Below are positions 34,947 to 46,542 of a stretch of 64,000 bases of DNA, one piece after another (positions within the stretch are counted from its first letter, which is position 1; each line of letters begins with the position of its first letter). The notes under the pieces were generated by a model. The model saw only the letters and a list, made by a program, of their open reading frames with translations. It had not been told where the DNA came from and ran no database searches. The position numbers were made by a program, and so were the translations under genes. Source of the DNA: Perilla frutescens (lineage: Eukaryota > Streptophyta > Magnoliopsida > Lamiales > Lamiaceae); the NCBI GenBank assembly GCA_026008535.1, contig BRKX01000014.1, forward strand, positions 50,207,006-50,271,005, given 5' to 3'.

Positions 34947-37601
34947 TGTGGTAATCCTAAACTTATCTAATCTTTAAGTGCAACAAATTGTCCTGTTGTT
35001 TCTAGTTTCTAAGCATGCTTCCCCATGTTAATGCCTTTTGAGTTCCAATGAATTCTTAGGCATAAAAAGGAAAACTAGTTGGACCAATTTCTGCTCTTTA
35101 CCGTAATAATTGAAGCATATTTCCGTTGATCAAACAAGTAAATAGTACTTACTCTGATAGTTTTTTATGGCTGACTTTCTAAGAAATATTATTTGAGGAG
35201 ATGATTATAAATATGTCAACATTTCATTTTAATTGTCATATGGTATTAAATTCTTTTTTAAGCGAAATAGAGTTAAACGAACAACTCACTAAATTAATTA
35301 GTTTTGTTGTCACTAAATTAAAGTGGTATTCATTGCATTGCTTAACCCACCAAATTCACTTCACTCTCCATCTCTCTAAACCACTTAAGGCTAGTTCTGG
35401 ACTACATTTATATCATTATCACTGTACTAACTCAATGCTAATTCATACTTCATGCTATTGCAGCTATGTCCTCACTCCAGTGTTGGCACATATAATTTGG
35501 AATTCTATCTGTTTTCTTGCGGGTGGTTGTGATATGGACATATCATTTTGGAATTGCATCTCATTTTGAAACGTAACAACCTACTCCCAAATCTAAATGT
35601 AGCTGAACTTGTCAAAGCTTTTGTGGGTAAATAAGATCGGTATGCATGCAAGGTAATTTTTGATTTTATAGTCATTGTATCTTTCAAAAGATTTATATAA
35701 ATTGTCCTATTACTTTAACCGAACTCAAGTGTAGATAAATTTAATTAATAATAGTCTTAATTATAGAGATATCAACCTAATGTCAGTTCACACATGTTGT
35801 AATTAATGTGTTACTATTTTCAATGTTTGGAATTAATTAATTTTCTTATAGCATGTGGCAGGTTGTTATGAGCACTACTTGGCCCCTTTGTCTCTCCAAC
35901 GTCATCGGTGCTACCTATTGAAATTAGTAAGATTTATGTAATAGAACCTTGGGCTTATTATGGAGTAGTTTTAAACAAGTAATCGAATCTTTGTAATAGT
36001 GAATTTTACATATTTTGGTTAGACTTTGTATTTTGGATATTGATTTAATATAAAATGTTTTTGGATAAATCTTTGTCTTTTGGATGGTTGTGATTGCACA
36101 GATAGATTATTAAGCAACGGCATAAAAATAAAAAAAATATATAAAAAAAATAAAAAAAAATTACCACAGTTTGATTAAAATCGTGGTAAATTAACCACGG
36201 TTAATCTTAAAATCGTGGTGAATTTACCATGGTTTTTAAAAAAACCGTGGTTACTTTATCACGATTTTATAACAACCGTGGTAATTTTACCACGATTTTA
36301 CCAAAATCGTGGTAAATTGACCACGGTTAAAAACCGTGGTCTTTAAGCGTGCTCAATGACGACGCCTTTTCACACCACGATGTGTATGAGTGCGTTTGTT
36401 GTAGTGAACTGACTTGATTCAAGTTCTATATGAAAGCTAAGGCATACATCTACAAGTATGGAAAGGTATGGGTGTCTAGAAATTGCTCAACAAAATCAGA
36501 TTTTTGATTTAAAATGAGGATATGTGTGCTGTCCCAAAATTCAAAAATAATAAAAGAAGAAATCTTTAAATCTCCCAAAATAATTTCCAGCACAATTCAT
36601 CATCTATCCATACCATGGAACATCAATAAACAAGAAAGGAAATATGATTAGATGATTACCTTGCTTGGAGTAGAAATCAAGAGAGAGATGAGTAGGTGTA
36701 TGTGTGTGGAGCTCTCTTTTATTTGAACTTGGGGATAGAAAGGAAAGAGAGAGAGAGAGAGAGTGACAAAGAGTGAGAGAGATTGATGTGTGATCTTTGT
36801 GATATAGCCGAGAGGTTGGAGTATTGGGAAGTAGGATGATTACTTTTGCATAAATAAATAATAGGAAGTTTCTAGGTTAGGCATAGGAATTCCATTATGA
36901 TAAGTATAAGATTATAATATAAGCTTTAAAGATAATATCCTTATTTTTAACATCACATTTATCTAAAAAAAGAGCTTACTCATCACTTCTAGAAATTTCA
37001 CCTTGTGACACATCACTCTCTTAATCTCTTCCTTCTTTGAAAATTATTTTAATGATGGTAAGGATAAAGTGGTGGTGGTTTGTTTTGTGAAATTACGTTG
37101 GAGGCTTGGTCATTTGTTTGAAGAAAAGGTGTGCAAGAGGTCTTCTTTATCCTATGATAATAAGGGTAGGAAACTTCTAGGCTTAGGATAACAATGAGAA
37201 TAAGATTATAGCATAATTATAAATGATTTTTAGGTAATATTTTAAGAGTAGAAGGATAAGCATATGAATAAATATTGAAGATAAGTTTGAAGGATAAGAA
37301 CAAAGATATTTTTTTTTTTTAATTTTAGTCTCATATTTAACCTTAAATAAAATAAATTCTTTGCATTTGAAAAGAACATAAGAAATAAGTATGAAAATAT
37401 TTAACAAGCTCACATAATAATTCTAAGATTCAAATTTAATTCTAAAAGTTATTTTCTATACTCAAGGCGCAATATCGGAGTTCCTCAAGTCCGTCTAATT
37501 CTATCGATCATTTATCAAATAAATTTAAAATCAATTTAAAGAAATTAAATAATTAAATAATTAAATCACGTAGATGTGGGATGTAACAATCCTACCCACT
37601 T

Positions 37602-39960
37602 AAAAAAATTTCATCCTCAAAATTTATCTTACCAGGTTGTCCTAAGGATGGATATTTAGCTAGGATTTACTCCTCGCTTTCCCAAGTTGCCTTTTCTTTC
37701 CCGTGCCTACTCCACTGTACTCTAATTAGCGAAACTTGTCTATTCCTCAACTTGTGGGTCTTTCTATCAAGAATAGCAACAGGCTCCTTTTCATAGGTCA
37801 AGTCTTTGTTGAGTTGTATGTCTTCATAGTTGATGGTATGACTCGCTTCATGCAAATACTTCCTTAACATGGAAACGTGGAAGACATCGTGCACCAACGA
37901 TAATCGAGGTGGTTGAGCTAGGCGATTAGCTACATCACCAATTCGTTCTAAAATTTCGAAAGGTCCGATAAAATGGGGTCTCAACTTTCATTTCTTCCCA
38001 AATCTTAACACCCCATCATAGGAGCGACCTTCAAAAATACTTTGTCACCTACCTCAAAATGCAAATCTTTTCTTCTTTTGTTGGCGTACGATCTTTGTCG
38101 ATCTTGAACAACTTTAATGTTATCTCGAATCTTCTCCACTGCTTTCACCTTTCTTTCAATAATTTTGGGTCCTAATATCTTTTTCTCTCCAACTTCATCC
38201 CAATACGTTGATGATCTATATTTTCGTCTGTATAGGGCTTCATATGGAGCCATGTGAATGCTAAAATGGAAACTATTGTTATAAACAAATTCCACTAATG
38301 GTAAATGTGCCTCCCATCTACCTCCTAAATCCATTACGCAAGTCCGCAACATATCTTTCAACGTCTGTATAGTCCTTTTCGATTGGCCATCTGTTTGAGG
38401 ATGGTACACAGTTGAGAACTTTAGCTTCGTGCCCAAAGCTGCATGTAAACTCTTCCAGAATCTTGATGTGAAACGGGGATCTCAATCTGATATTATGGAC
38501 ACTGGAACTCCGTGTAGTCGGACTACTTCTCGAATGTATAGCTGAGCGAGTTGATCCATGGTGAACATCATTCGTATGGGCAAAAAGTGAGCTGATTTCG
38601 TGAATTGATCGACTATAACCCAAATCGCATCATTATTCTTCACAGTCTTGGGAAGTCTAACTGCAAAGTCCATTGTAATATGCTCACACTTCCATTCTGG
38701 TATCTCCAAAGGATTCAACAATTCTGATAGTCTTTGGTGCTCTGCTTTTACTTGCTGATAAGCCAAACATCGTGCAACGTAATCCGCAATTGGTCCCTTC
38801 ATGCCATACCACTAGAAATATCATTTTAAGTTTTGATTATTTTAGTACTTTCAGGATGTGCTGCGTCAAAAATTTCTCTTTCCTTAGAGTTTCTATCACA
38901 ACTCTCAAGTGTACCTCATGTTACTATTTATCTTTCAAGTTCACCAAGATATCATCAGTGAGCAAGATTATGAGTTGATCTAGGTAGGGATGAAATACTC
39001 AGTTCATTAGATCCATGAATACGCCAGGTATATTAGATAGTCGAAAGAGCGTCACCACAAATTCATAATTACCGTATCTAGTCCTAAACATTGTTTTAGG
39101 AATATCATCTTCCTTTACCTTTAATTGATGATACCCGACTTTAGGTCTATTTTTGAGAACATGCTTACTCCTTTTTGATCGAATAAATCTTCAATTTTCG
39201 GTGAGGGGGTATTTAAATCTCGATAATCTATGTACATCCTCATGCTTTTATTTTTTATCATGACCAGAACTGGTGCTCCCCACGATGAAATACTCGGTCG
39301 AATATGTCCTCTATCTAGAATTTCTTGAAGCTGGATCTTCAACTCCTATAATTTCGATAGTGCTATTTGGTATGGAGCTTTGGACATTGGTGCTGCTCTT
39401 GGAATCAAGTAAATTGTAAACTCAAATTATCTATTCGGCGATAATCCGGGTATCACCTCAAGGAACACGTCTAGTGAAATCTCTAACTATTGGCACACTA
39501 TCCAATGTTGGTATTGTTGATGTAGTCCCGATCACATTCACCAAGAATCTTTGACATCCATCCTTCCTAAACATCTTCAAAGCTTTCATTGCTAATATAA
39601 TTCTTGGTCATCCACCTAACTTAGCTTCATGGAATATGAACTCTTCCTTGTTTAGTTTCTAAAATACTACTTCTCGATCATGGCAGTGTATCAGCGCAAA
39701 ACTTTTGCTTAACCAGTCCATTCCCAAGATTAAATCAAATTCTTATGTTTCAAGAGTGTACAAGCCAGCCACAAGTTCCTTCCATTCAAAGTCTAATCTA
39801 ATATTTCTAGCAATTTTATCGATTCTCAAGGTCTTTCTAGAAGGGATTCTAATGACGTGGCTAAGTTTTCTACCTATTTCTAGTCTAGTAACTACTTCGT
39901 GAGATTTCCTAACTACTTGACCATAATCGGTGATCCGTTGAGCTTCGAGAATTCCATGCA
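37602..39960 (-). pseudogene. pol: Tekay/Del-like pol, inactivated
   Basis: Read leftwards: protease end FDLILGMDWLSKS (39707-39742); RT start HIRPSISSWGAPVL, MRMYIDYRDLN, FSKIDLKSG (39121-39310); a decayed RT active site TDDILVN (about 38948); integrase zinc and core region CLAYQQVKAEHQRLSELL, ITMDF and SIISD (38482-38802); then TVYHPQTDGQ (38390-38430) and GPFEILERIGDV to ATWESEE (37667-37984), the chromovirus end. RNase H and the RT thumb are missing. The first YxDD residues are lost, the codon after SIISD is a stop, and the catalytic Glu after HPQTDGQS is Lys (38377-38379). It cannot make working enzymes. Confidence 0.88.
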
Positions 39961-40822
39961 TCTCTGGTCAAAAGCCTCTCATGAACCAATCAGTCTTCTG
40001 GTCTTCAGTGTCGATTACATGTGCTGCATATGTGAGAGTTGATTAAACTTTCACTTGTACTCTCTCACGGACAAATTTTCTTATCTCAGCTCCAGGAATT
40101 CGGTTTATTTTTGCATGTGAAAAGCACGAGAGAAGTACTTATCCATAATGATCTCTTTAAACTTAATTATCCCAAGTTAAGCCTCGATGCTCTTCTCCGG
40201 TCATGTTATTCTTCGGAAATGAGAGGTTCACTGCTACCATTGAATCTAGGTGGAGTGTAGCAATGAAATTGCTTGATCTCCTGACTAATAGTTGGCGGAG
40301 CAGGTGCATTGGGAACTATATTTTGTTGATTCATCACGCTCTGTGTTTGGATATTGGATGAATCCCTAAAGTGCTCTAATTAGATCTGGCATGAAGTTAT
40401 TTCTTTTCACATTCGATGCTTGATCGGCCTCATCTCATATTTCACGTGACGTGCGCGGGTAATTGAAGAAGTGTATACTACTAGGTTCAAGTTAACTAAT
40501 AAATCTCAAAATACCTTGAATCTGAATAGAGAAACATCTATGGAGGAAGCTTCTATGTTCTTTCTAAATTTCGAGGACTATATAATTTCTTTATCATTCA
40601 TCATGCATTTCAAAATAATAGAACTGATTTGCATAAATCCTTTCTCAACATCTCATTCTTTCTTTGCATAAATCATTTCACATTCTTTCTTAGCATAAAT
40701 ATTTTCTCAACATTTCTCATTCTTTATTCACATAAATCATTTCTCAATATTTCTTAACACGTTTCATTCTTTCTTGATGCCTACCACTTAAACAGTTTTG
40801 CAAAATAAATTAATCAAACAAA
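39961..40822 (-). other. Degenerate gag side of the Tekay element
   Basis: Lies where gag should be, between protease and the nested solo LTR. Only short frames remain and I recognise no gag motif with confidence. A 40550-40780 stretch contains repeated CATAAATCATTTC / CATTCTTTCTT words. Confidence 0.4.
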
Positions 40823-40827
40823 CGTAC

Positions 40828-42481
40828 TGATGCGAGATTTACTCTCCACAATGGTTTCAATATTTATAAACTCGAATCATGCTTACAAGTATACAAGCAT
40901 ATAATTATAGACAGGATGAAACGAGATCGATCCACAGGGAAAATGAATTAGAACTTGAAAATGCAAGTACCACGATGATAGACGAGCGAAATATTTAGAC
41001 TATGAATTAGGATGAGGGTTGATTGTCACAACAAAACCAAAACATAAGAAATAAACAAGTGAATACAAAACAACAACAATAATCAATCTAAATAAGATGC
41101 AAGAAACAATACCAACAAGGAGATATTTGAAGATAAATTTAGGCAAGACTCTAGGATATGGATTTACAACATTCCTCTTGATCAAACAACAAGGTTTAAA
41201 CACACAATCATGCTAAGTTCATAGATAGAAAGACCACAAATATAGAAAGAGCATCTCTCGAATATCTCTTTAATTGCGAATGTGACAAGGATTACTATCT
41301 CTAACACATTCCAAGGTTGCACCTACTAAAGGCTCTAAGGGGTCATTTTTCCTTCCATATAATCGACATTCGACTAAGAAGACAACTATGTGGATTTAAT
41401 CCAAGCATGCTTATGATCACGGGATGGCTAGATGCAAGTGATTCATACATTTGATGTTAAATGAATGCCACTTCAAACAACACCATTCAAGAACTAGTAT
41501 GGATTAAAACCTTGACAAAGCATAACCATAAATATTACCCTAGTCAAGAACACGATTCACATTGTTTCTCCGCATCCTAGAGTCCTAAGGCTCTAGCCAA
41601 CCATATTTACAACAAAATCAAGAATACAAAAGGAAGAACATAAATCCATTCTAAGTATAAGAGTAAAAGAGGGAAGGAGAAGATAAAACCCAATGTTGAA
41701 CAATTTCCTTCAATCCTTTGGCTTGAATCCTCAAATGGATGGATGAATCTTCCTCTTCCACTTGATGTTCTTGATCTTCAAAAATCCCAAGTGTGGAGTG
41801 TTTCTTCTGTGAAAACTGAATGGGAGGAGTGTTGGATAGATGGGTTTGAAATCCCCAATAGATATATATATGTAGAGGACCAATAATTGGATGCCAAAAG
41901 TCAACATTGATTTTCGCCTGTCCGGAACTCGACCCCAGTAAGTCGCGTTTTAAGGTCGAGTTTGGAACAAAGAAAAACACATCCCTGAAGGATCTGCAAC
42001 ACGGGCTTTTGGTCGCGTTTGAGGGTCACATTTTGGCCTTCAGTCGAAACTCGACCCAAGGGGGTCACGTCTCGACCAAAGGATTTCAGCTCTCTGAAGG
42101 CTCTGCAACACGGGCTCTGGGTCGAGTTTGGAGGTTGAGTTTGAAGGCCTCTGAAACTCGACCCCTTGGAGGTCGCATTTAGGGGTCGCGTTCGGCACGA
42201 GTCTCCAGTAGCTTCCACGGTTTTGCTTTGTTCTCGCTCATTTCTTGGCCGATTGACCCGATTCAACTTGCAGTGCGCTCCTTATTCGATTCTCTATCTT
42301 CATATGGTCTTGAATCCCTCAAATTTGTAGTAGTTTATCCTCCATTTCCTATAAAATTCAAACAACAAATAAAACTTCGAAACTGGGAGGTTAAACACTC
42401 AATTTGGGCTAAACCACATGCAAAACTCTTCAAATCACTTCATTTAAACCTCAAATTATTATGCAAAATCACCAATCATCA
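40828..42481 (-). mobile_element. Solo LTR of the Athila-like family, TSD CGTAC
   Basis: Exact inverted counterpart of 27389-29064: TGATGCGAGATTTACTC...ACCAATCATCA, 1654 bp, between perfect CGTAC repeats (40823-40827 and 42482-42486). The CpG-rich repeat block is at about 41920-42210. The 91-121 residue frames across that block are by-products. Confidence 0.93.
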
Positions 42482-42584
42482 CGTACCTTGGAGCAGGAGC
42501 ACGTGGCAGAAATGGGTGGTGTACCATAAAATTAAATAAAATAAATTCTTTCAAACACATTGAGTCTACATGAAAGTATACCGA

Positions 42585-42600
42585 CTCTGATACGACTAAA
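42585..42600 (-). other. Primer binding site remnant, tRNA-iMet type
   Basis: On the minus strand the LTR end is followed by TTTAGTCGTATCAGAGTCGG. TCGTATCAGAG differs by one base from TGGTATCAGAG, the usual initiator-tRNA-Met primer site. Confidence 0.7.
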
Positions 42601-45453
42601 TGTAACACCCTAAATTCTATAATTTAAAATGCTACTCTTTCTATTCTTTAAAGCGAAAAATAATTATCAATAATAATAATTTGCATCATAATTTTTTTTA
42701 AACATTCAAAATATTTATTCTTTAATTTTTATAGGAAAATAATCCATAATGTAATCTTTAAAATACATACTTAGTTCAAAAATACTTGTATTTCAAAGAT
42801 AGTTTCCAACAAAGACCACAGTTCATTTCAAAGAAAGAACTTATAATTTAAAATATAAAACTTATATTCAAATCATAGATAAATTCGTAATATTCAACTA
42901 TTAATTTGGGTTGGTTTAAAGTCAATCATCATAAAATATTTGGTTCAAAATAACTAACTTTAGGTAACATGGTCAAAAGATCAAATTAATCAAACCAAGT
43001 ATAAAAAGAATGTCCACCGGCCCATTTTCTTCACGATGCTCCAAGCTTACTGACCTGAAAATATTAAAAACATGGGGTGAGTACTCTTAAAGCATACTCA
43101 GTGGTGGGGGATCATGCACATTTCTTTCTATTTATCCAACTGAAATAAATCGCAGGAACAATGGATTTAGGGTACTCTTCTTCTCATTCTAGAATACATC
43201 TTGAATTGTCCACATGACATATTCTCTCTGTTGAGTAAGCCACACTCTCGGTACGTGTGTTACACTGTTCTGGTGCGTACGAAACACAATTCTTATCCAA
43301 ATTCCATCCATGATAATTCAAGTTTGATTAAAAATATTTCTGTAACAAAAAGCATTATCATATACTTTTATTTCGAATATAATAATTTCACTCACCTGAG
43401 AGTATAGAGTACGTAATAATTGAGCAGAGAATCACAAAGTAGACGAGGGTCCGAATTGCGCCGCACCTAGAACCAAAATAATATTAATTAAATAAATTGA
43501 GCCGTTTCTAATTTAATAAAATCTGAAAATCAGATTTATAGGCCAAGATTCTAACTTTTGAAAGGTTTCTAAGAATATTTAAGGTTGAAAATAAGTTATG
43601 GCATAATTAAATAATTTATGAAAATTTTAGGTTCTTACTTGAAATTAGTTTATTCTTTTTCTTTCTCTTCTTTAAACAACACATGTCTGAAACAAACTAA
43701 AACCAAAATTTTCAAACACCAAAATATAAACCCATAACTTCTTCTTTCTAGCTAACCTCCCCCGTGTAGCAGGTCTAGAAGATAAATCATATCTCCCAAA
43801 CAAAAAGTCCAAATTAAGAAATTTCAAATTCAGCATAACCACAAGACATATATCTAAAATTGTTCATCAAAGAAGCATTTCCAGATTTCATAGTTAAAAG
43901 GTCAAAAACATCGAATCCCGTGGGTGCAGGAAAACTGTTTGGAAAAATGACGAGCTTTAGTAAAATGGACATTACTTCGTCTACGAAGCACTAACTGACT
44001 TGATTCAAGTTCTATATAAAAGCTAAGGCATACATCTACAAGTATGGAAAGTTATGGGTGTCTAGAAATTGCTCAGCAAAATCAGATTTTTGATTTAAAA
44101 TGAGGATATGTGTGCTGTCCCAAAATTCAAAAATAATAAAAGAAGAAATCTTTAAATCTCCCAAAATAATTTCCAGCACAATTCATCATCTATCCATACC
44201 ATGGAACATCAATAAACAAGAAAGGAAATATGATTAGATGATTACCTTGCTTGGAGTAGAAATCAAGAGAGAGATGAGTAGGTGTATGTGTGTGGAGCTC
44301 TCTTTTATTTGAACTTGGGGATAGAAAGGAAAGAGAGAGAGAGTGACAAAGAGTGAGAGAGGTTGATGTGTGATCTTTGTGATATAGCCGAGAGGTTGGA
44401 GTATTGGGAAGTAGGATGATTACTCTTGCATAAATAAATAATAGGAAGTTTCTAGGTTAGGCATAGGAATTCCATTATGATAAGTATAAGATTATAATAT
44501 GAGGTGGACTTGCGTGCAATAACAGTTATTTCCGCCTATTTCAGGCGGCCACGTGGCACCACGCGAGCGTGCCACGTGGCACATGGTACTTTTTATTATT
44601 AATCTCAGGTTGATACCTTTCTTCATCGTACTTGATACTTTTCTGCTTACCACATGGTACTTTTTATTTACCGAACTCGTGTTTTGCTTTCCTTTGCAAA
44701 TTATTGGAATGATGATTGTTTTAGATTAATCTCAACACATAATATAAAAACTGAAAAAAAATCAGAATTTGAACTAAATAAATTTATATAAAATAACTAG
44801 CAGACCCTTTACTTTTTAATGATATAGATGGTACTTTTCGAATGTTTTGTGATACTTTTTAATAGGAAGGTTGGTACTCACTTTGGACAGTTTTTTTTTA
44901 TGGGTTGACCCGCGTTGATCGGGTCAAAGCGCGGGTTGACCCGCGTTGACTGGGTCAAAAGCGGGTTTGACTGACCCGTCTCATATAGTGTTATTTGCAT
45001 CATGATGCATGCAAGTGTTTGCCTTATAATATAAGCTTTAAAGATAATATCCTTATTTTTAACATCACATTTATCTAAAAAAATAGCTTACTCATCACTT
45101 CTAGAAATCTCACCTTGTGACACATCACTATCTTAATCTCTTCCTTCTTTGAAAATTATTTCAATGATGGTAAGGATAAAGTGGTGGTTTGTTTTGTGAA
45201 ATTACTTTGGAGGCTTGGTCATTTGTTCGAAGAAAAGGTGTGCAAGAGGTCTTCTTTATCCTATGCTAATAAGGGGATAACAATGAGAATAAGATTATAG
45301 GATAATTATAAATGATTTTTAGGTAATATTTTAAGGGTAGAAGGATAAGCATATGAATAAATATTGAAGATAAATTTGAGGGATAAGAATAATTTTTTTT
45401 TTTTAATTTTAGTCTCATATTTAACCTTAAATAAAATAAATTCTTTGCATTTG
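42601..45453 (-). repeat. Tekay-like 5' LTR, truncated
   Basis: Starts TGTAACACCCTAAATTC and parallels the left LTR up to CTTTGCATTTGA. The last roughly 210 bp seen at 37372-37588 are missing, and Helitron coding sequence follows immediately. A 523-bp element sits at 44501-45023. Confidence 0.85.
44501..45023. mobile_element. Non-autonomous element, 523 bp, 9-bp TSD
   Basis: Flanked by perfect TTATAATAT (44492-44500 and 45024-45032). The left LTR has the same site unfilled at 36912-36920. The ends share only a short inverted match (ACTTGCGTGCA / ACTTGCATGCA). The interior has repeated ATGGTACTTTTT / GATACTTTT words, then a GC-rich repeat with GGGTTGACCCGCGTTGA twice. The TSD length suggests the Mutator superfamily. 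Confidence 0.8.
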
Positions 45454-45532
45454 ATTAAGCATGTCTATTTTTTTTATTTTAGGTTTATCACTTTCTGGAT
45501 TTTTAACTTCATAACAACATGAATTAAAAAAA

Positions 45533-46504
45533 AGTGTCTGATTGCGGTCAATGTAGTGCTGTAAGATTTGAGTATGAGCCTCCTACTTTATGTTGTGATA
45601 GTGGAAAAATTCAACTTATATCTTCTGAAGTTCCTGATGAATTGTACGAATTGTTTTATAGCAACCCACTTTTATGTGATTTAAATTATTTAATTATTTA
45701 ATTGCTTTAAATTCGAGTTTTAATTTATTTGGTAATGCTCGATAGAATTAATTGTACTAGAGGGAGTCCGAAGTTGCGCCCTTAATATTAACGTATTTTG
45801 TTTAATTGAAATTGAGTTATTGAGTGTGGTTTTTATCACATAAATACTAACATACATACTTATAAAGAAAACATTTTATTTATTTATTTATATAATAGAT
45901 AAAAGTGATATATACATAAGTATACATATGGATCCGATTTAATTTGTTTCCACTCCCACACGTGTGTGCTAAGGAGGAACTTTGTGAGATGATGTGTCAT
46001 GAGGAGATATTGCTAACTTATGAGTCATGTTTCTTTTACATTTATCCAATCAATTCAATTTTAATTAGAAAAACAAATTGGTGTACTATAAAATCATTTA
46101 TCCGTGTCTTTCTATTTCTAAATACACATCGAAGGATATTTATAATTCGTCCAAAAGATTCAAACTTATTTCCTAATAAAGGTAAACTTTTCTCATGCTT
46201 TGATTATTTATTAAAACTCATTCATCTATTGAATTATATTTGATTAAAATATTAAAGAAGGTTCAGACCTCTTAATTTGAGTGAAGTTGTTATCTGTTGA
46301 TGCCTAGTAGGAGAGATTTTTAATGATTTAAAAAAAAAAAATGATAGATTCAACTTATGAACTAATTTTTTATATAAATGTCTGAATTCTTATTACATAT
46401 ATTCTAATTTTTTTAAGTTCGTTTAATTAACCATTATTTTTAAATATTTGGCCTTGGTCAGGTGGAGTTCGAATTATATTAATTCTTTAGCCATTTCAGA
46501 ACCT

Positions 46505-46542
<38 letters not shown>

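Larger units (their letters stand above)
32692..36406. mobile_element. Pack-CACTA transposon, 3715 bp, TSD AAC
   Basis: Ends CACTACAAGAAAAAAC and ...TTTGTTGTAGTG, with 3-bp direct repeats AAC (32689-32691 and 36407-36409). Both ends hold clusters of the subterminal words ACCACGGTT / AACCGTGGT (about 32720-32900 and 36160-36350), the pattern to which CACTA transposases bind. The sister LTR has the unfilled site at about 43990. No TNP2-like transposase is encoded; the interior holds fragments of two cellular genes with introns. Non-autonomous. Confidence 0.92.
31307..37588 (-). repeat. Tekay-like 3' LTR, split by a CACTA
   Basis: Without the CACTA at 32692-36406 and one TSD copy the LTR is about 2.56 kb. 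Its right end (ATGTAACA, 37582-37588) abuts the polypurine tract (minus-strand AAGTGGGTAGGAT, 37589-37601). It matches 42601-45453 over its whole preserved length. Confidence 0.85.
31307..45453 (-). mobile_element. Tekay/Del-like Ty3/gypsy element, minus strand
   Basis: Two LTRs in the same direction (31307-37588 and 42601-45453) enclose polypurine tract, pol and primer site in minus-strand order. The left LTR holds a CACTA insertion, the internal region a solo LTR of the Athila family, and the right LTR a 523-bp element. The outer ends are damaged: the left begins in an (AAT)n tract and the right LTR stops about 210 bp short of the far end seen in the left copy, so no TSD can be given. Confidence 0.8.

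Noticed and set aside
41901..42266. 91-121 residue frames on both strands
   Set aside because: Low stop density is caused by the CpG-rich repeats of the solo LTR at 40828-42481.
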